Below are positions 35,571-44,636 of a DNA stretch of 64,000 nucleotides, in pieces; positions within the stretch are counted from its first letter, which is position 1; each line of letters opens with the position of its first letter. Under the pieces are notes generated by a model. That model ran no database searches. It saw nothing but the letters and a program-made list of their open reading frames with translations, and was not told the DNA's origin. Source of the stretch: Paraburkholderia mimosarum LMG 23256 = NBRC 106338. GTDB lineage: Bacteria; Pseudomonadota; Gammaproteobacteria; Burkholderiales; Burkholderiaceae. Both the position numbers and the translations under genes were made by a program. Location of the stretch: assembly GCF_000739815.1 (NCBI RefSeq), contig NZ_BBJJ01000009.1, positions 124,001-188,000 on the forward strand, in the 5' to 3' direction.

Positions 35571-35870
35571 TCAGGAGTGTGAGCCGGCGTTTGCCTGCCT
35601 GGTCGGCGAGGTCGAGGCGACGTTGAGTTCGTGCAAATCGACGATGAGCAGCAGGCTGTCGATTTCGCTCAGTTGGCCTTTGTTCACGTGGCCGGTGTCG
35701 AGCAGGCGATGCAGGCGCTGGCGCCAGTAGCTCGCGGGGAGAATAGGTCCCCCGAAGTCGCCCGCGAGCGACAGCGGCATCACGCGACGAATGTGCGCGA
35801 TATCCTGGTCTATGAGGTTCGACACCATATAACCGGCGGGGAGGGGACGCGTGGAGTCCATGAAGGCCAT
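35571..35870 (-). CDS. Small hypothetical protein upstream of dcm
   Basis: A 99-residue cytoplasmic protein starting MAFMDSTRPLPAGYMV with ACAGGA 10 bases ahead. It contains the conserved-looking block DIAHIRRVMPLSLAGDFGGP and IDSLLLIVDLHELNV, and no Cys or membrane segment. I do not recognise the family. The stop lies 118 bp upstream of the dcm start on the same strand, so it may share a transcript, but no link in function is known. Confidence 0.65.
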   Translation of the reverse strand: MAFMDSTRPLPAGYMVSNLIDQDIAHIRRVMPLSLAGDFGGPILPASYWRQRLHRLLDTGHVNKGQLSEIDSLLLIVDLHELNVASTSPTRQANAGSHS

Positions 35871-35960
35871 AACGGCACTTCCTGTCGTACCTTTAGGGAA
35901 ATTTGCTCGGTACTTACCCTGGCCGCTCAAGGGGCGCGCCAGATCGCCTCGCGCCGCCGC

Positions 35961-36233
35961 TTATTCGGCGGCGGGGGGCGTCACGCCGGGCGCCTGGGCA
36001 GCGCTTTCGAGGAAGCGGCGCGTCGCGTCGAAGGCGTTCAGCATCTGCTCGGGCCAGGGGGTTTGCAGCATGACGGCCTGATGGTTCTCGAATGCCGCGC
36101 TCAGCTGACGAGCGAGCTCAGGCGAGTTGAGATGGCGCAGCAGCACGCTCACGGCGATGGCGGTGGCCTGGCTGGCGCCGGCTGTTTGCAGTTCGGAGGC
36201 GGTGAGGGCGGCGACTTGCTTGTTGATGTCCAT
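35961..36233 (-). CDS. Small hypothetical protein near tRNA-Arg
   Basis: A 90-residue helical protein, MDINKQVAALTASELQTAGA onward. It has Leu/Ala-rich helices and ends in a Pro-rich tail with no Cys, no signal peptide and no known domain. An AAGG element precedes the ATG at 36233. It follows the tRNA-Arg gene on the same strand and comes before the small gene at 35571. It is a plausible helical-bundle protein; I can say no more. Confidence 0.65.
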   Translation of the reverse strand: MDINKQVAALTASELQTAGASQATAIAVSVLLRHLNSPELARQLSAAFENHQAVMLQTPWPEQMLNAFDATRRFLESAAQAPGVTPPAAE

Positions 36234-36310
36234 GGAAAGCCTTCGGGAAAGAGGGGGCACGAACGCGCAGAAGGGACGGGACCGGGGATGCGCGAACCGG
36301 CCGGTGCGGC

Positions 36311-36385
36311 TGGTCCCCCTGGCAGGAATCGAACCTGCATCTAGCGCTTAGGAGGCACTTGTTCTATCCATTGAACTACAGGGAG
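36311..36385 (-). tRNA. tRNA-Arg (anticodon CCT)
   Basis: The minus strand folds as a cloverleaf: acceptor CTCCCTG with CAGGGGG, D stem GTTC/GAAC, anticodon stem AGTGC/GCGCT around the loop CTCCTAA, and T arm GCAGG TTCGATT CCTGC. Discriminator A and an encoded CCA follow. The anticodon CCT reads AGG, a rare arginine codon. Confidence 0.95.
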
Positions 36386-36621
36386 CGCGTGGTCGAGCAT
36401 TGCTCCGTTCGATCGCCATGTTTCCCAAGTGACCCGTCATGGCGCGGAGCGGCCGCGAAGCGGTTCGGCCTTGCGGGCCCGAGCCATATCGCGACGCAGG
36501 GCCAAGAGTATAGCAAACGTGTGGGGCGCGAAGACGACGCCCTCCAGGTTCGTGTCCTTGCGCTATCGCGACTTTATCCGATGGCGGCGAGCCGTCGCGC
36601 GATTCGGGCGAAGCGGCGCGA

Positions 36622-36804
36622 TCAAAATTCGACGACGGTGAATTCCGCCTTGCCGACATCACACAACGGGCAGCGCCAGTCGTCGGGGATATCCGCAAAG
36701 CGCGTACCGGCGGCGATGCCCTCGTCCGGCAGACCCTCTTCCTCGTTGTAGATCCAGCCGCAGATCAGGCAAACCCAACTCTTGTACTCGATTACTTCGC
36801 TCAC
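36622..36804 (-). CDS. Rubredoxin
   Basis: A 60-residue electron carrier with one Fe bound by four Cys: CLICGWIYNEEEG and WRCPLCDVGK provide the two CxxC pairs. The last pair has Asp after Cys where Gly is common. The length is typical. A GTG start at 36804 follows AAGGA at 7 bp. Rubredoxins usually reduce alkane hydroxylases or oxygen/superoxide-detoxifying enzymes, and no partner is visible nearby. It is transcribed away from uup. Confidence 0.94.
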   Translation of the reverse strand: MSEVIEYKSWVCLICGWIYNEEEGLPDEGIAAGTRFADIPDDWRCPLCDVGKAEFTVVEF

Positions 36805-37004
36805 AGCGTGTCCTTCGTTTAGTCGATTCGATGCATGGCCCCAAATACGGCCCTGTATAGATTCAAGGCGGCCCGGGCGACCCGCGATGTTACCGGAAAA
36901 AGGCCCGCCTGCCGGTGCGTGAATGGGTCACGGTTGAGGGCGCGCCCGTGCCTCGCGGCCCGAGCCTTGCGGCGGGCACCTGCGCGGACCGACCTGCGCG
37001 GCCT

Positions 37005-37101
37005 GAGCTCCGCGCCCCGACCTAGCGGCCCGAGCTCCGCGCCCCGGCCTACGCGCCCCGAGCTCCGCGCCCCGAGCTCCGCGCCCCGAGCTCCGCGCCC
37101 C
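37005..37101. repeat. Tandem repeat of the 14-bp unit GAGCTCCGCGCCCC
   Basis: Exact copies start at 37005, 37032, 37060, 37074 and 37088. The last three are contiguous; the first two are separated by degenerate 13-14 bp units. The array ends two bases before the uup TACAAT box. Confidence 0.85.
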
Positions 37102-37103
37102 GG

Positions 37104-37109
37104 TACAAT
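37104..37109 (+). promoter_or_regulatory. Putative -10 box of uup
   Basis: TACAAT lies 38 bp before the uup ATG. Its -35 position falls inside the 14-bp tandem repeat, and no TTGACA-like sequence is seen. Confidence 0.45.
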
Positions 37110-37147
37110 CCCCCTTTCAGGTCCATCGCACGCATCGCATTTCATCC

Positions 37148-39076
37148 ATGTCGCTTTACACCATCACCGGCGCGCAACTGGCGTTCGGCCACGTCGCGCT
37201 GCTCGATCACGCGGACTTTTCGCTCGAAGCCGGCGAGCGCGTCGGGCTGATCGGCCGCAACGGCGCTGGCAAGTCGTCGCTGCTGACGATCGTCGCCGAA
37301 CTCGCCAAGCCCGACGACGGCCTCGTCACGCGCCAGCAGAATCTCTCGACCGTCTACGTGCCGCAGGAGCCCGACTTCGACGCCGATGCCACGGTGTTCG
37401 ACACCGTCGCGTCCGGCCTCGCCGGCGTGCGCGCGCTGCTCGACGAATACGACGCGGTCGCGCACCGGCTCGCGGACACGCCCGAAGGCGCGGAGCACGA
37501 CGCGCTGCTCGCGCGCATGAACACGCTGCAATCGTCGCTCGACCACGCCGACGCGTGGAGCTGGCGCACGCGCGTCGCCACGACGCTCGCGCAGATCGGC
37601 CTGGCAGGCGACGCGCGCGTGGGCTCGCTCTCGGGCGGCATGCAAAAGCGCGTCGCACTCGCGCGCGCGCTCGTGGTGCAGCCCGACATCCTGTTGCTCG
37701 ACGAGCCGACCAACCACCTCGACTTCGACGGCATCCGCTGGCTCGAGGAACTGCTCGTCGCGCAGCGCTCGAGCCTGCTCTTCATCACCCACGACCGCGC
37801 ATTTCTCGACCGCGTGGCCACGCGCATCGTCGAGCTCGATCGCGGCAAGCTGCTCTCGTATCCGGGCAACTTCTCGCAGTACCAGGAGCGCAAGGCGCAG
37901 CAGCTCGAAGTCGAGCGCGTGGAGAACGAGAAGTTCGACAAGCTGCTCGCGCAGGAAGAAGTGTGGATCCGCAAGGGCGTGGAGGCGCGCCGCACGCGCA
38001 GCGTGGGCCGCATCGCACGGCTCGTGCAGATGCGCCGCGAGCGCGAGGAGCGCCGCAACGTGCAGGGCAACGTCCGGCTCGATGTCGCGCAGGGCGAGAA
38101 GTCCGGCAAGATCGTCGCGGAGCTCACGGATGTCACGAAGCGCTATGGCGCTCGCACGATCGTCGACAACTTCTCGACCACGGTGATGCGCGGCGACAAG
38201 ATCGGTTTCGTCGGGCCGAACGGCGCGGGCAAGACCACGCTCCTGAAGCTGATCCTCGGCGAGCTGAAGCCCGACGAAGGCACGGTTCGCGTGGGCACCA
38301 ACCTGCAAGTGGCGTACTTCGACCAGATGCGCGCGCAGCTCGACCTCGAAAAGAGCCTCGCCGATACGATCAGCCCCGGCAGCGACTGGGTCGAGATCAA
38401 CGGCGCGAAGAAGCACGTGATGAGCTATCTGGGCGACTTCCTGTTCGCGCCCGAACGCGCGCGTTCGCCCGTGAAGTCGCTTTCGGGCGGCGAGCGCAAT
38501 CGCCTGCTGCTCGCGCGGCTCTTTGCGCGGCCCGCGAACGTGCTGGTGCTCGACGAACCGACCAACGACCTCGACATCCCGACGCTGGAACTGCTCGAAG
38601 AACTGCTCACCGACTACGACTGCACCGTGCTGCTCGTGAGCCATGACCGCGCGTTTCTCGACAACGTGGTGACCTCGGTGATCGCGTCCGAGGGCGATGG
38701 GCGCTGGCGCGAATATGTGGGCGGCTTCACCGACTGGCAGACGCAAAGCGCACGGGCGCAGGAGATTGCCCAGGCGCGTGCGCCGAAGGAAGCGGCGCCG
38801 GCGGCGGCCGCGCCCAAGGACAGCGCGGCGGGGCGCAATGCCCAGCGCACGGTCAAGCTTTCGTTCAAGGAGCAGCGAGAGCTGGACGAGCTGCCCAAGC
38901 GTATCGAGGCGCTGGAGACGGAGCAGAAGGACATCGGTGCGAAGCTCGAGGACGGTTCGATCTTCGCGAAGGACGCGCAGGAAGGCGCGATGCTCACACA
39001 ACGCTACGCGGCGATCGACGAAGAACTGCTCGTTGCGCTGGAGCGGTGGGAAGAGCTGGAGAGCAAGCGCAAGTGA
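37148..39076 (+). CDS. uup: ABC-F ATPase, Uup-like
   Basis: A 642-residue soluble ABC-F protein with two ATPase cassettes. Cassette one has GRNGAGKSS, LSGGMQKR and LLLDEPTNHLD; cassette two has GPNGAGKTT, LSGGERNR and VLDEPTNDLD. A charged linker helix lies between them. The C-terminal 80 residues form a Glu/Lys-rich coiled coil (TVKLSFKEQRELDELP onward), the DNA- and ribosome-related tail that defines Uup, and the length matches E. coli Uup. Uup affects precise transposon excision and ribosome assembly in E. coli. A tandem repeat sits in its promoter region, and a terminator follows. Confidence 0.9.
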   Translation: MSLYTITGAQLAFGHVALLDHADFSLEAGERVGLIGRNGAGKSSLLTIVAELAKPDDGLVTRQQNLSTVYVPQEPDFDADATVFDTVASGLAGVRALLDEYDAVAHRLADTPEGAEHDALLARMNTLQSSLDHADAWSWRTRVATTLAQIGLAGDARVGSLSGGMQKRVALARALVVQPDILLLDEPTNHLDFDGIRWLEELLVAQRSSLLFITHDRAFLDRVATRIVELDRGKLLSYPGNFSQYQERKAQQLEVERVENEKFDKLLAQEEVWIRKGVEARRTRSVGRIARLVQMRREREERRNVQGNVRLDVAQGEKSGKIVAELTDVTKRYGARTIVDNFSTTVMRGDKIGFVGPNGAGKTTLLKLILGELKPDEGTVRVGTNLQVAYFDQMRAQLDLEKSLADTISPGSDWVEINGAKKHVMSYLGDFLFAPERARSPVKSLSGGERNRLLLARLFARPANVLVLDEPTNDLDIPTLELLEELLTDYDCTVLLVSHDRAFLDNVVTSVIASEGDGRWREYVGGFTDWQTQSARAQEIAQARAPKEAAPAAAAPKDSAAGRNAQRTVKLSFKEQRELDELPKRIEALETEQKDIGAKLEDGSIFAKDAQEGAMLTQRYAAIDEELLVALERWEELESKRK

Positions 39077-39087
39077 TGCGAGAGAGG

Positions 39088-39113
39088 AAGCGGCTTGATG
39101 AAGGCCGCTTTTT
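39088..39113 (+). terminator. Rho-independent terminator of uup
   Basis: AAGCGGC / GCCGCTT with a nine-base loop is followed by T residues. It ends at the stop of the convergent hepT gene. Confidence 0.7.
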
Positions 39114-39466
39114 CATGAGCGTGTGAGCCGTGAAAGCTTGTGCTCAAGGCCTGGCAAATACGACTGCACGGTGCTCCAGACTATGTCGATATCCACGACG
39201 AAGTATCCGTGTGTCACATGGTTGCGCATGCCATACATGGCCTCCCAAGGTATCTCGGGATGCGCGGCCGCGAAATCCGGGTCGCCACGCGTGATATTGC
39301 GCGTGGCTTCGCCAATGATCGTGATGTTACGCACGACTGCATCGACAGCCATTGGTGTTGCCGCGAAGCTGTCGCGTGAAAGCGGCGCGGTGTAGGTACC
39401 TATGCGTTCAATGGCATCAAGAATATGTTGCAGGTAGTCCGGCGTGCGCAGATCCTTTTTTCTCAT
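39113..39466 (-). CDS. hepT: HepT-like HEPN toxin (DUF86)
   Basis: A 117-residue HEPN-domain ribonuclease-type toxin. The RX4HXY motif is exact: Arg81, His86 and Tyr88 in RNHVTHGY. In characterised HepT/MntA pairs the Tyr is the residue AMPylated by the antitoxin. The length is usual for the family. The gene starts inside the mntA stop by a 4-bp ATGA overlap. The pair is inserted between uup and parE. Confidence 0.92.
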   Translation of the reverse strand: MRKKDLRTPDYLQHILDAIERIGTYTAPLSRDSFAATPMAVDAVVRNITIIGEATRNITRGDPDFAAAHPEIPWEAMYGMRNHVTHGYFVVDIDIVWSTVQSYLPGLEHKLSRLTRS

Positions 39467-39753
39467 ACAGGCACCGATTCAGCGACCACGCGTGCCCGGA
39501 AGGTTTCCGGTAGTGCCTTTGGCGTGAGAACGTCCACCCGGACGCCCAGCAACGCTTCGAGCCGCAACTGGATTTGTGCGAGATCGATAAGCGTAGTCTC
39601 CGGGGTGGGATCGACGAGCAAATCGAGATCGCTGTCCTCGTCGTCTTCCGCGCGCGCTGCCGACCCGAACACGCGTGCATTGGTCGCGTGATGGCTCGCG
39701 ACGATTTGCCGGATTTCTGCGCGGTGCGCACGCAAGGCTTCGGATGGTTTCAT
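39463..39753 (-). CDS. mntA: MntA-like nucleotidyltransferase antitoxin
   Basis: A 96-residue minimal nucleotidyltransferase. The GSX10DXD motif is exact: Gly30-Ser31, ten residues, then Asp42 and Asp44 (GSAARAEDDEDSDLDLLV). A third acidic residue is expected on a later strand (VDVLTP). In the studied family this enzyme transfers AMP to the HepT tyrosine and silences it. The antitoxin gene comes first, as usual, with a GGAGG site five bases before its ATG, so it will be translated more than the toxin. Confidence 0.92.
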   Translation of the reverse strand: MKPSEALRAHRAEIRQIVASHHATNARVFGSAARAEDDEDSDLDLLVDPTPETTLIDLAQIQLRLEALLGVRVDVLTPKALPETFRARVVAESVPV

Positions 39754-40095
39754 GACACCTCCATGCTCCGGATCGTTAAAAAAAGCCTGTTGAGCAGTCA
39801 ATGGCACGAGCCGTGCCGCGCGCACCCATTCTACGCGACCCGCCCCGCGCGCCGCCCCTCCCCCGAACGGCCAACCCGCCGGCAAATTGCCGTGCAAGCC
39901 CAAATCAGTACAATACCTCGCGAATTCGAATAACGGCCCGACGGGCCGCGCCGCCGCGAGCGCATCTGCCAGCGCGGTGCGCAGCCGGTTCACCCCGTTG
40001 TTTCATATCGGTTTTTTTGAACGCTCAACGCGTTTTCCCCGCAGATGTCCACAGGACCTGTGGACAAGCGCGCCGACAACCCCCTGTGGATCACC
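39754..40095. other. Divergent promoter region of mntA-hepT and parE
   Basis: The gap holds the antitoxin promoter on one side and the parE promoter on the other. A TTGCCG-N16-TACAAT pair is seen for parE. No gene is supported. Confidence 0.5.
39887..39914 (+). promoter_or_regulatory. Putative sigma-70 promoter of parE
   Basis: TTGCCG (39887-39892) and TACAAT (39909-39914) are 16 bp apart. The start site would be near 39921 and the leader about 175 bases long. Confidence 0.5.
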
Positions 40096-42087
40096 ATGTC
40101 AACGAAGAAGTCCAACGCTGGAAACACCGGATATAGCGAAGCGTCGATCAAGGTGCTCAAGGGCCTCGAGCCCGTCCGGCAGCGGCCGGGCATGTACACG
40201 CGCACCGAGAATCCGCTGCACATCATCCAGGAAGTCATCGACAACGCCTCGGACGAAGCGCTCGGCGGCTACGGCAAGCGCATCACCGTGACGCTGCACG
40301 CCGACCATTCCGTCTCCGTCGAGGACGACGGCCGCGGCATTCCGTTCGGCCTGCACCCCGACGAGAAGGTGCCCGTCGTCGAGATCGTGTTCACGCGTCT
40401 GCACGCGGGCGGCAAGTTCGACAAGGCCGCCGGCGGCGCCTATACGTTCTCGGGCGGCCTGCACGGCGTGGGCGTCTCGGTCACCAACGCGCTCTCCACG
40501 CGGCTCGACGTGACCGTCTGGCGCGACGGCAAGGTCGCCGAAATCGGCTTCTCCGACGGCAACGTCACGCGGCCCCTCACCACGCGCAACGCCACGCGCG
40601 ACGAGAAGAAGAGCGGCACGCGCGTGACCGCATGGGCCGATCCCAAATACTTCGATTCGCCTAATCTGCCGCTCGGCGAATTGCAGCGCTTGCTTCGCTC
40701 GAAGGCCGTGCTGCTGCCCGGCGTCGAAGTCACGCTCGTCATCGAGAAGACCGGCGAGCGCCAAAGCTGGAAGTACGAAGACGGCTTGCGTGGCTATCTC
40801 CTCGAAGGCATGGGCGGCGCCGATCTGCTGATTCCGCTGTTCGAAGGCGAGCGCTACGCCGACGCGCGCACCACCGACGACACCTTCGCCGAAGGCGAGG
40901 GCGCCGCGTGGGTCGTCGCCTGGAGCGAGGAAGGCTCGCTCACGCGCGAGTCGTACGTGAACCTGATTCCGACGCCCGCGGGCGGCACCCACGAAAGCGG
41001 CCTGCGCGATGGTCTCTTCCAGGCCGTGAAGAGCTTCGTCGAACTGCACAATCTTCAGCCCAAGGGCGTGAAGCTCCTGCCCGAAGACGTATTCGCGCGC
41101 GTCTCGTTCGTGCTCTCGGCCAAGGTGCTCGACCCGCAGTTCCAGGGGCAGATCAAGGAGCGCCTGAACAGCCGCGATGCCGTGAAGCTCGTTTCGTCGT
41201 TCTCGCGCCCCGCGCTCGAACTGTGGCTCAACCAGCACGTCGAGCACGGCAAGAAGCTCGCCGATCTGGTGATCAAGCAGGCGCAGGCGCGCACGCGCGC
41301 GGGCCAGAAAGTCGAGAAGCGCAAGAGCTCGGGCGTGGCCGTGCTGCCCGGCAAGCTCACCGACTGTGAAGCGACCGATATCGCGCGCAACGAGCTGTTC
41401 CTCGTCGAGGGCGACTCGGCTGGCGGCTCCGCGAAGATGGGACGCGACAAGGAGTACCAGGCGATCCTGCCGCTGCGCGGCAAGGTGCTCAACACGTGGG
41501 AGACCGAGCGCGACCGCCTCTTCGCCAACAACGAGGTGCACGACATTTCGGTGGCGATCGGCGTCGATCCGCACAGTCCCGACGACACCGTCGATCTCTC
41601 GAACCTGCGCTACGGCAAGATCTGCATTCTTTCCGATGCGGACGTGGACGGCTCGCACATCCAGGTGCTGCTGCTCACGCTCTTCTTCAAGCACTTCCCG
41701 CAGCTGATCGAGCGCGGCCACGTGTTCGTGGCGCGCCCGCCGCTGTTCCGTGTGGATGCGCCCGCGCGCGGCAAGAAGCCGGCGCAGAAGCTCTACGCGC
41801 TCGACGAAGGCGAGCTCGAAGCGATTCTCGACAAGCTGCGCAAGGACGGCGTGCGCGACACGCAGTGGAGCATCAGCCGCTTCAAGGGCCTGGGCGAAAT
41901 GAGCGCCGAGCAGCTCTGGGATACGACGATGAATCCCGACACGCGCCGCCTCTCGCCCATCGTGCTCGGCGACCTCGACTACGAGGCCACGGTGTCGCGC
42001 ATGACGATGCTCATGGGCAAGGGCGAAGCGGCTTCGCGCCGTTCGTGGCTCGAAGAGAAGGGCAACGAAGTCGAAGCCGACATCTGA
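40096..42087 (+). CDS. parE: DNA topoisomerase IV subunit B
   Basis: A 663-residue type II topoisomerase subunit that binds ATP and works with ParC to decatenate replicated chromosomes. The GHKL motifs are visible as EVIDNASDEAL, DDGRGIPFG and GLHGVGVS. The TOPRIM part has EGDSAGG and DADVDGSHI, and the C terminus is standard. The ATG at 40096 gives MSTKKSNAG, as expected; an ATG at 40045 adds 17 residues and has no better ribosome binding site. It is followed by parC after 64 bp, so they form an operon. Confidence 0.96.
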   Translation: MSTKKSNAGNTGYSEASIKVLKGLEPVRQRPGMYTRTENPLHIIQEVIDNASDEALGGYGKRITVTLHADHSVSVEDDGRGIPFGLHPDEKVPVVEIVFTRLHAGGKFDKAAGGAYTFSGGLHGVGVSVTNALSTRLDVTVWRDGKVAEIGFSDGNVTRPLTTRNATRDEKKSGTRVTAWADPKYFDSPNLPLGELQRLLRSKAVLLPGVEVTLVIEKTGERQSWKYEDGLRGYLLEGMGGADLLIPLFEGERYADARTTDDTFAEGEGAAWVVAWSEEGSLTRESYVNLIPTPAGGTHESGLRDGLFQAVKSFVELHNLQPKGVKLLPEDVFARVSFVLSAKVLDPQFQGQIKERLNSRDAVKLVSSFSRPALELWLNQHVEHGKKLADLVIKQAQARTRAGQKVEKRKSSGVAVLPGKLTDCEATDIARNELFLVEGDSAGGSAKMGRDKEYQAILPLRGKVLNTWETERDRLFANNEVHDISVAIGVDPHSPDDTVDLSNLRYGKICILSDADVDGSHIQVLLLTLFFKHFPQLIERGHVFVARPPLFRVDAPARGKKPAQKLYALDEGELEAILDKLRKDGVRDTQWSISRFKGLGEMSAEQLWDTTMNPDTRRLSPIVLGDLDYEATVSRMTMLMGKGEAASRRSWLEEKGNEVEADI

Positions 42088-42106
42088 TACGCGCCAGCGC
42101 CCATCA

Positions 42107-42132
42107 CGCGCACACACACACGCGCACACACG
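42107..42132. repeat. CA/CG dinucleotide-rich tract between parE and parC
   Basis: A short alternating tract made of GCGCACACACACACGCGC-type sequence. Such tracts can adopt Z-DNA or slip, but it is not in a gene. Confidence 0.6.
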
Positions 42133-42151
42133 ATTACGGACTGATTGAAAC

Positions 42152-44467
42152 ATGGACGATCTATTTGCTGAAGTGGCCGACGCCCCGAACGGCGACACGC
42201 TCACGCTCGGCCACTACGCGGAACGCGCCTATCTCGACTACGCGGTGAGCGTGGTGAAGGGCCGCGCGCTGCCCGACGTCTGCGACGGCCAGAAGCCGGT
42301 GCAGCGCCGTATTCTCTTCGCGATGAACGAAATGGGCCTCGGCGACAACGCCAAGCCCGTGAAGTCGGCGCGCGTGGTGGGCGACGTGCTCGGCAAGTAC
42401 CACCCGCACGGCGACCAGTCGGCTTACGACGCGCTCGTGCGTCTCGCCCAGGACTTCTCGATGCGCTATCCGCTCATCGACGGCCAGGGCAATTTCGGCT
42501 CGCGCGACGGCGACGGCGCAGCGGCCATGCGATACACCGAAGCGCGCTTGACGCCCATCGCGAAGCTGCTGCTCGATGAAATCGACATGGGCACCGTCGA
42601 TTTCATGCCGAACTACGACGGTTCCTTCCAGGAACCGAAGACATTGCCAGCGCGCCTGCCCATGCTGCTCCTGAATGGCGCATCGGGTATCGCGGTGGGT
42701 CTTGCCACGGAAATTCCGTCGCACAACCTGCGCGAGGTTGCGTCGGCAGCCGTCGCGATGATCCGCAATCCCAAGCTTTCGCACGCGGAGATCATGGAGC
42801 GGCTTCCGGGGCCCGATTTTCCGGGCGGCGGCCAGATCATTTCGAGCGACGCGGAAATCGCGGCGGCCTACGAATCGGGTCGCGGCAGCCTCAAGGTGCG
42901 CGCGCGCTGGAAGATCGAGGATCTCGCGCGCGGGCAGTGGCAACTCGTGGTGACCGAGCTGCCGCCCAACACATCGGGCCAGAAGGTGCTCGAAGAGATC
43001 GAGGAGCTGACGAACCCGAAGCTCAAGCTCGGCAAGAAGACGCTCACGCCGGAGCAGCTGCAGAGCAAGCAGACCATGCTCGCGCTGCTCGATGCCGTGC
43101 GCGACGAGTCGGGCAAGGATGCACCCGTGCGCCTCGTGTTCGAGCCGAAGACGAGCCGCATCGATCAGTCCGAATTCGTCAATTCGCTGCTCGCGAACAC
43201 GAGCCTCGAGTCGAACGCATCGCTCAATCTCGTGATGATCGGCGCCGATGGCCGTCCGCGTCAGAAGGGCATCAGCGAGATCCTCGGCGAATGGATCGGC
43301 TTCCGCTTCGCGACGGTCACGCGCCGCACTAAATACCGTCTCACCAGGGTCGACGACCGCATCCATATCCTCGAAGGGCGGATGATCGTCTTCCTCAATA
43401 TCGACGAGGTCATCCGCATCATCCGCGAGTCGGACGAACCCAAGAGCGCCTTGATGAGCGCGTTCGGGCTCTCCGAGCGCCAGGCCGAGGACATTCTTGA
43501 AATCCGTCTGCGTCAGTTGGCGCGGCTCGAAAAGATCAAGATCGAGAAGGAACTCGCCGAACTGCGCGAGGAAAAGGCGAAGCTCGAAGAACTGCTTGCG
43601 AACGAGTCGTCGATGAAGCGGCTCATCGTGAAGGAAATCGAAGCCGACGCGAAGCAGTACGGCGACGACCGCCGCACGCTCATCCAGCAGGAAAAGCGCG
43701 CGAGCTTCGAGGCGCGCGTGGTGGACGAGCCGGTCACGGTGGTCGTTTCGCAGAAGGGCTGGGTGCGTGCGCTCAAGGGCCATGGGCTCGACACGCAAGG
43801 ATTCACGTTCAAGGCCGGCGACGGTTTGTACGCCGCGTTCCAGTGCCGCACGCCCGACACGCTCATCGCGTGGGGCAGCAACGGGCGCGTCTATTCGGTG
43901 GCGATCGCGAACCTGCCGGGCGGCCGTGGCGACGGCGTGCCGGTCACGTCGCTCATCGAACTCGAAGCGGGCACGCATCTGCTGCATTACTTCGCCGCGA
44001 ACGCGGAGCAGCAATTGCTGCTGGCGTCGAGCAACGGCTTCGGCTTCATCGCGAAGATCGGCGACATGGTGAGCCGCGTGAAGGCGGGCAAGGCGTTCAT
44101 GACCATCGACGAGGGCTGCGCGCCGCTGGCGCCGATGCCAATGCTGCCCGATGCGATTCAGGTGGCGTGTCTTTCGTCGGGTGGGCGCCTGCTAGTGTTC
44201 GGCCTCGACGAGATGAAGACGCTTTCGGGCGGCGGGCGCGGCGTGACGCTGATGCAGCTCGACGACAATGAGAAGCTCGTGCAGGCGCTCGCGATCAGTG
44301 CGGCAGGCGTCGTGCTCGTGGGCACGGGTCGCGGCGGCAAGGCGGGCGAGGACCTGATGGCGGGCGCGGTGCTCTCGCCGCAGGTCGGCAAACGCGCGCG
44401 CAAGGGCCGCACGCCGGACTCGAAGCTCAAGGTCGTGACGGGTATGCGTCCGGTGTTGCCGCAATAA
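42152..44467 (+). CDS. parC: DNA topoisomerase IV subunit A
   Basis: A 771-residue breakage-reunion subunit of topoisomerase IV. The catalytic Tyr128 lies in AMRYTEARL. The quinolone-resistance region reads [12 protein letters not shown], so the residue equal to E. coli Ser80 is Gln89 and that equal to Glu84 is Asp93. A C-terminal beta-propeller with GRGDGVPV and GGRGVTL blades follows. The gene follows parE in the same operon. The family is typically 740-770 residues, so it is complete. Confidence 0.96.
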   Translation: MDDLFAEVADAPNGDTLTLGHYAERAYLDYAVSVVKGRALPDVCDGQKPVQRRILFAMNEMGLGDNAKPVKSARVVGDVLGKYHPHGDQSAYDALVRLAQDFSMRYPLIDGQGNFGSRDGDGAAAMRYTEARLTPIAKLLLDEIDMGTVDFMPNYDGSFQEPKTLPARLPMLLLNGASGIAVGLATEIPSHNLREVASAAVAMIRNPKLSHAEIMERLPGPDFPGGGQIISSDAEIAAAYESGRGSLKVRARWKIEDLARGQWQLVVTELPPNTSGQKVLEEIEELTNPKLKLGKKTLTPEQLQSKQTMLALLDAVRDESGKDAPVRLVFEPKTSRIDQSEFVNSLLANTSLESNASLNLVMIGADGRPRQKGISEILGEWIGFRFATVTRRTKYRLTRVDDRIHILEGRMIVFLNIDEVIRIIRESDEPKSALMSAFGLSERQAEDILEIRLRQLARLEKIKIEKELAELREEKAKLEELLANESSMKRLIVKEIEADAKQYGDDRRTLIQQEKRASFEARVVDEPVTVVVSQKGWVRALKGHGLDTQGFTFKAGDGLYAAFQCRTPDTLIAWGSNGRVYSVAIANLPGGRGDGVPVTSLIELEAGTHLLHYFAANAEQQLLLASSNGFGFIAKIGDMVSRVKAGKAFMTIDEGCAPLAPMPMLPDAIQVACLSSGGRLLVFGLDEMKTLSGGGRGVTLMQLDDNEKLVQALAISAAGVVLVGTGRGGKAGEDLMAGAVLSPQVGKRARKGRTPDSKLKVVTGMRPVLPQ

Positions 44468-44481
44468 AGGCGGGGTTCGGA

Positions 44482-44541
44482 GTGGGACGGGAGTGCTCTG
44501 CGTGGGACGGGAGCGCTCTGCGTGGGACCGGCGCTTTGCGT
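44482..44541. repeat. Short tandem repeat after parC
   Basis: About three copies of a 18-20 bp unit beginning GTGGGACGGGAG or GTGGGACCGG lie at 44482, 44502 and 44522, just before the 28-bp palindromic units. Confidence 0.6.
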
Positions 44542-44552
44542 GGGACCGGGGT

Positions 44553-44636
44553 AAGTGCTAAAGCACTAACACCGGTCGCAAAGTGCTAAGGCACTAACTC
44601 CGGTCGCAAAGTGCTAAAGCACCAACTCCCGTCGAC
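44553..44636. repeat. Three copies of a 28-bp palindromic repeat
   Basis: Units start at 44553, 44581 and 44609. Each begins AAGTGCTAAAGCAC (with small changes) and continues CTAACACCGGTCGCA-type sequence. AGTGCT and AGCACT form a small hairpin. The element lies between parC and the CopD gene and looks like a dispersed repeat, which cannot be confirmed here. Confidence 0.75.

Larger units (their letters stand above)
36805..37147. other. Intergenic region between rubredoxin and uup
   Basis: The region holds the promoter of the rubredoxin gene, a five-copy repeat of GAGCTCCGCGCCCC at 37005-37101, and a TACAAT box at 37104-37109 before uup. I see no coding gene. Confidence 0.55.

Noticed and set aside
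36311..36385. Genomic island at tRNA-Arg
   Set aside because: No integrase and no second copy of the tRNA 3' end were seen in the window. The neighbouring genes could be ordinary.
37142..39001. Long frame opposite uup
   Set aside because: The plus strand is a complete ABC-F protein; the opposite frame has no family features.
40099..42204. Long frame opposite parE
   Set aside because: It covers the topoisomerase gene in antisense and ends past it with no ribosome binding site.
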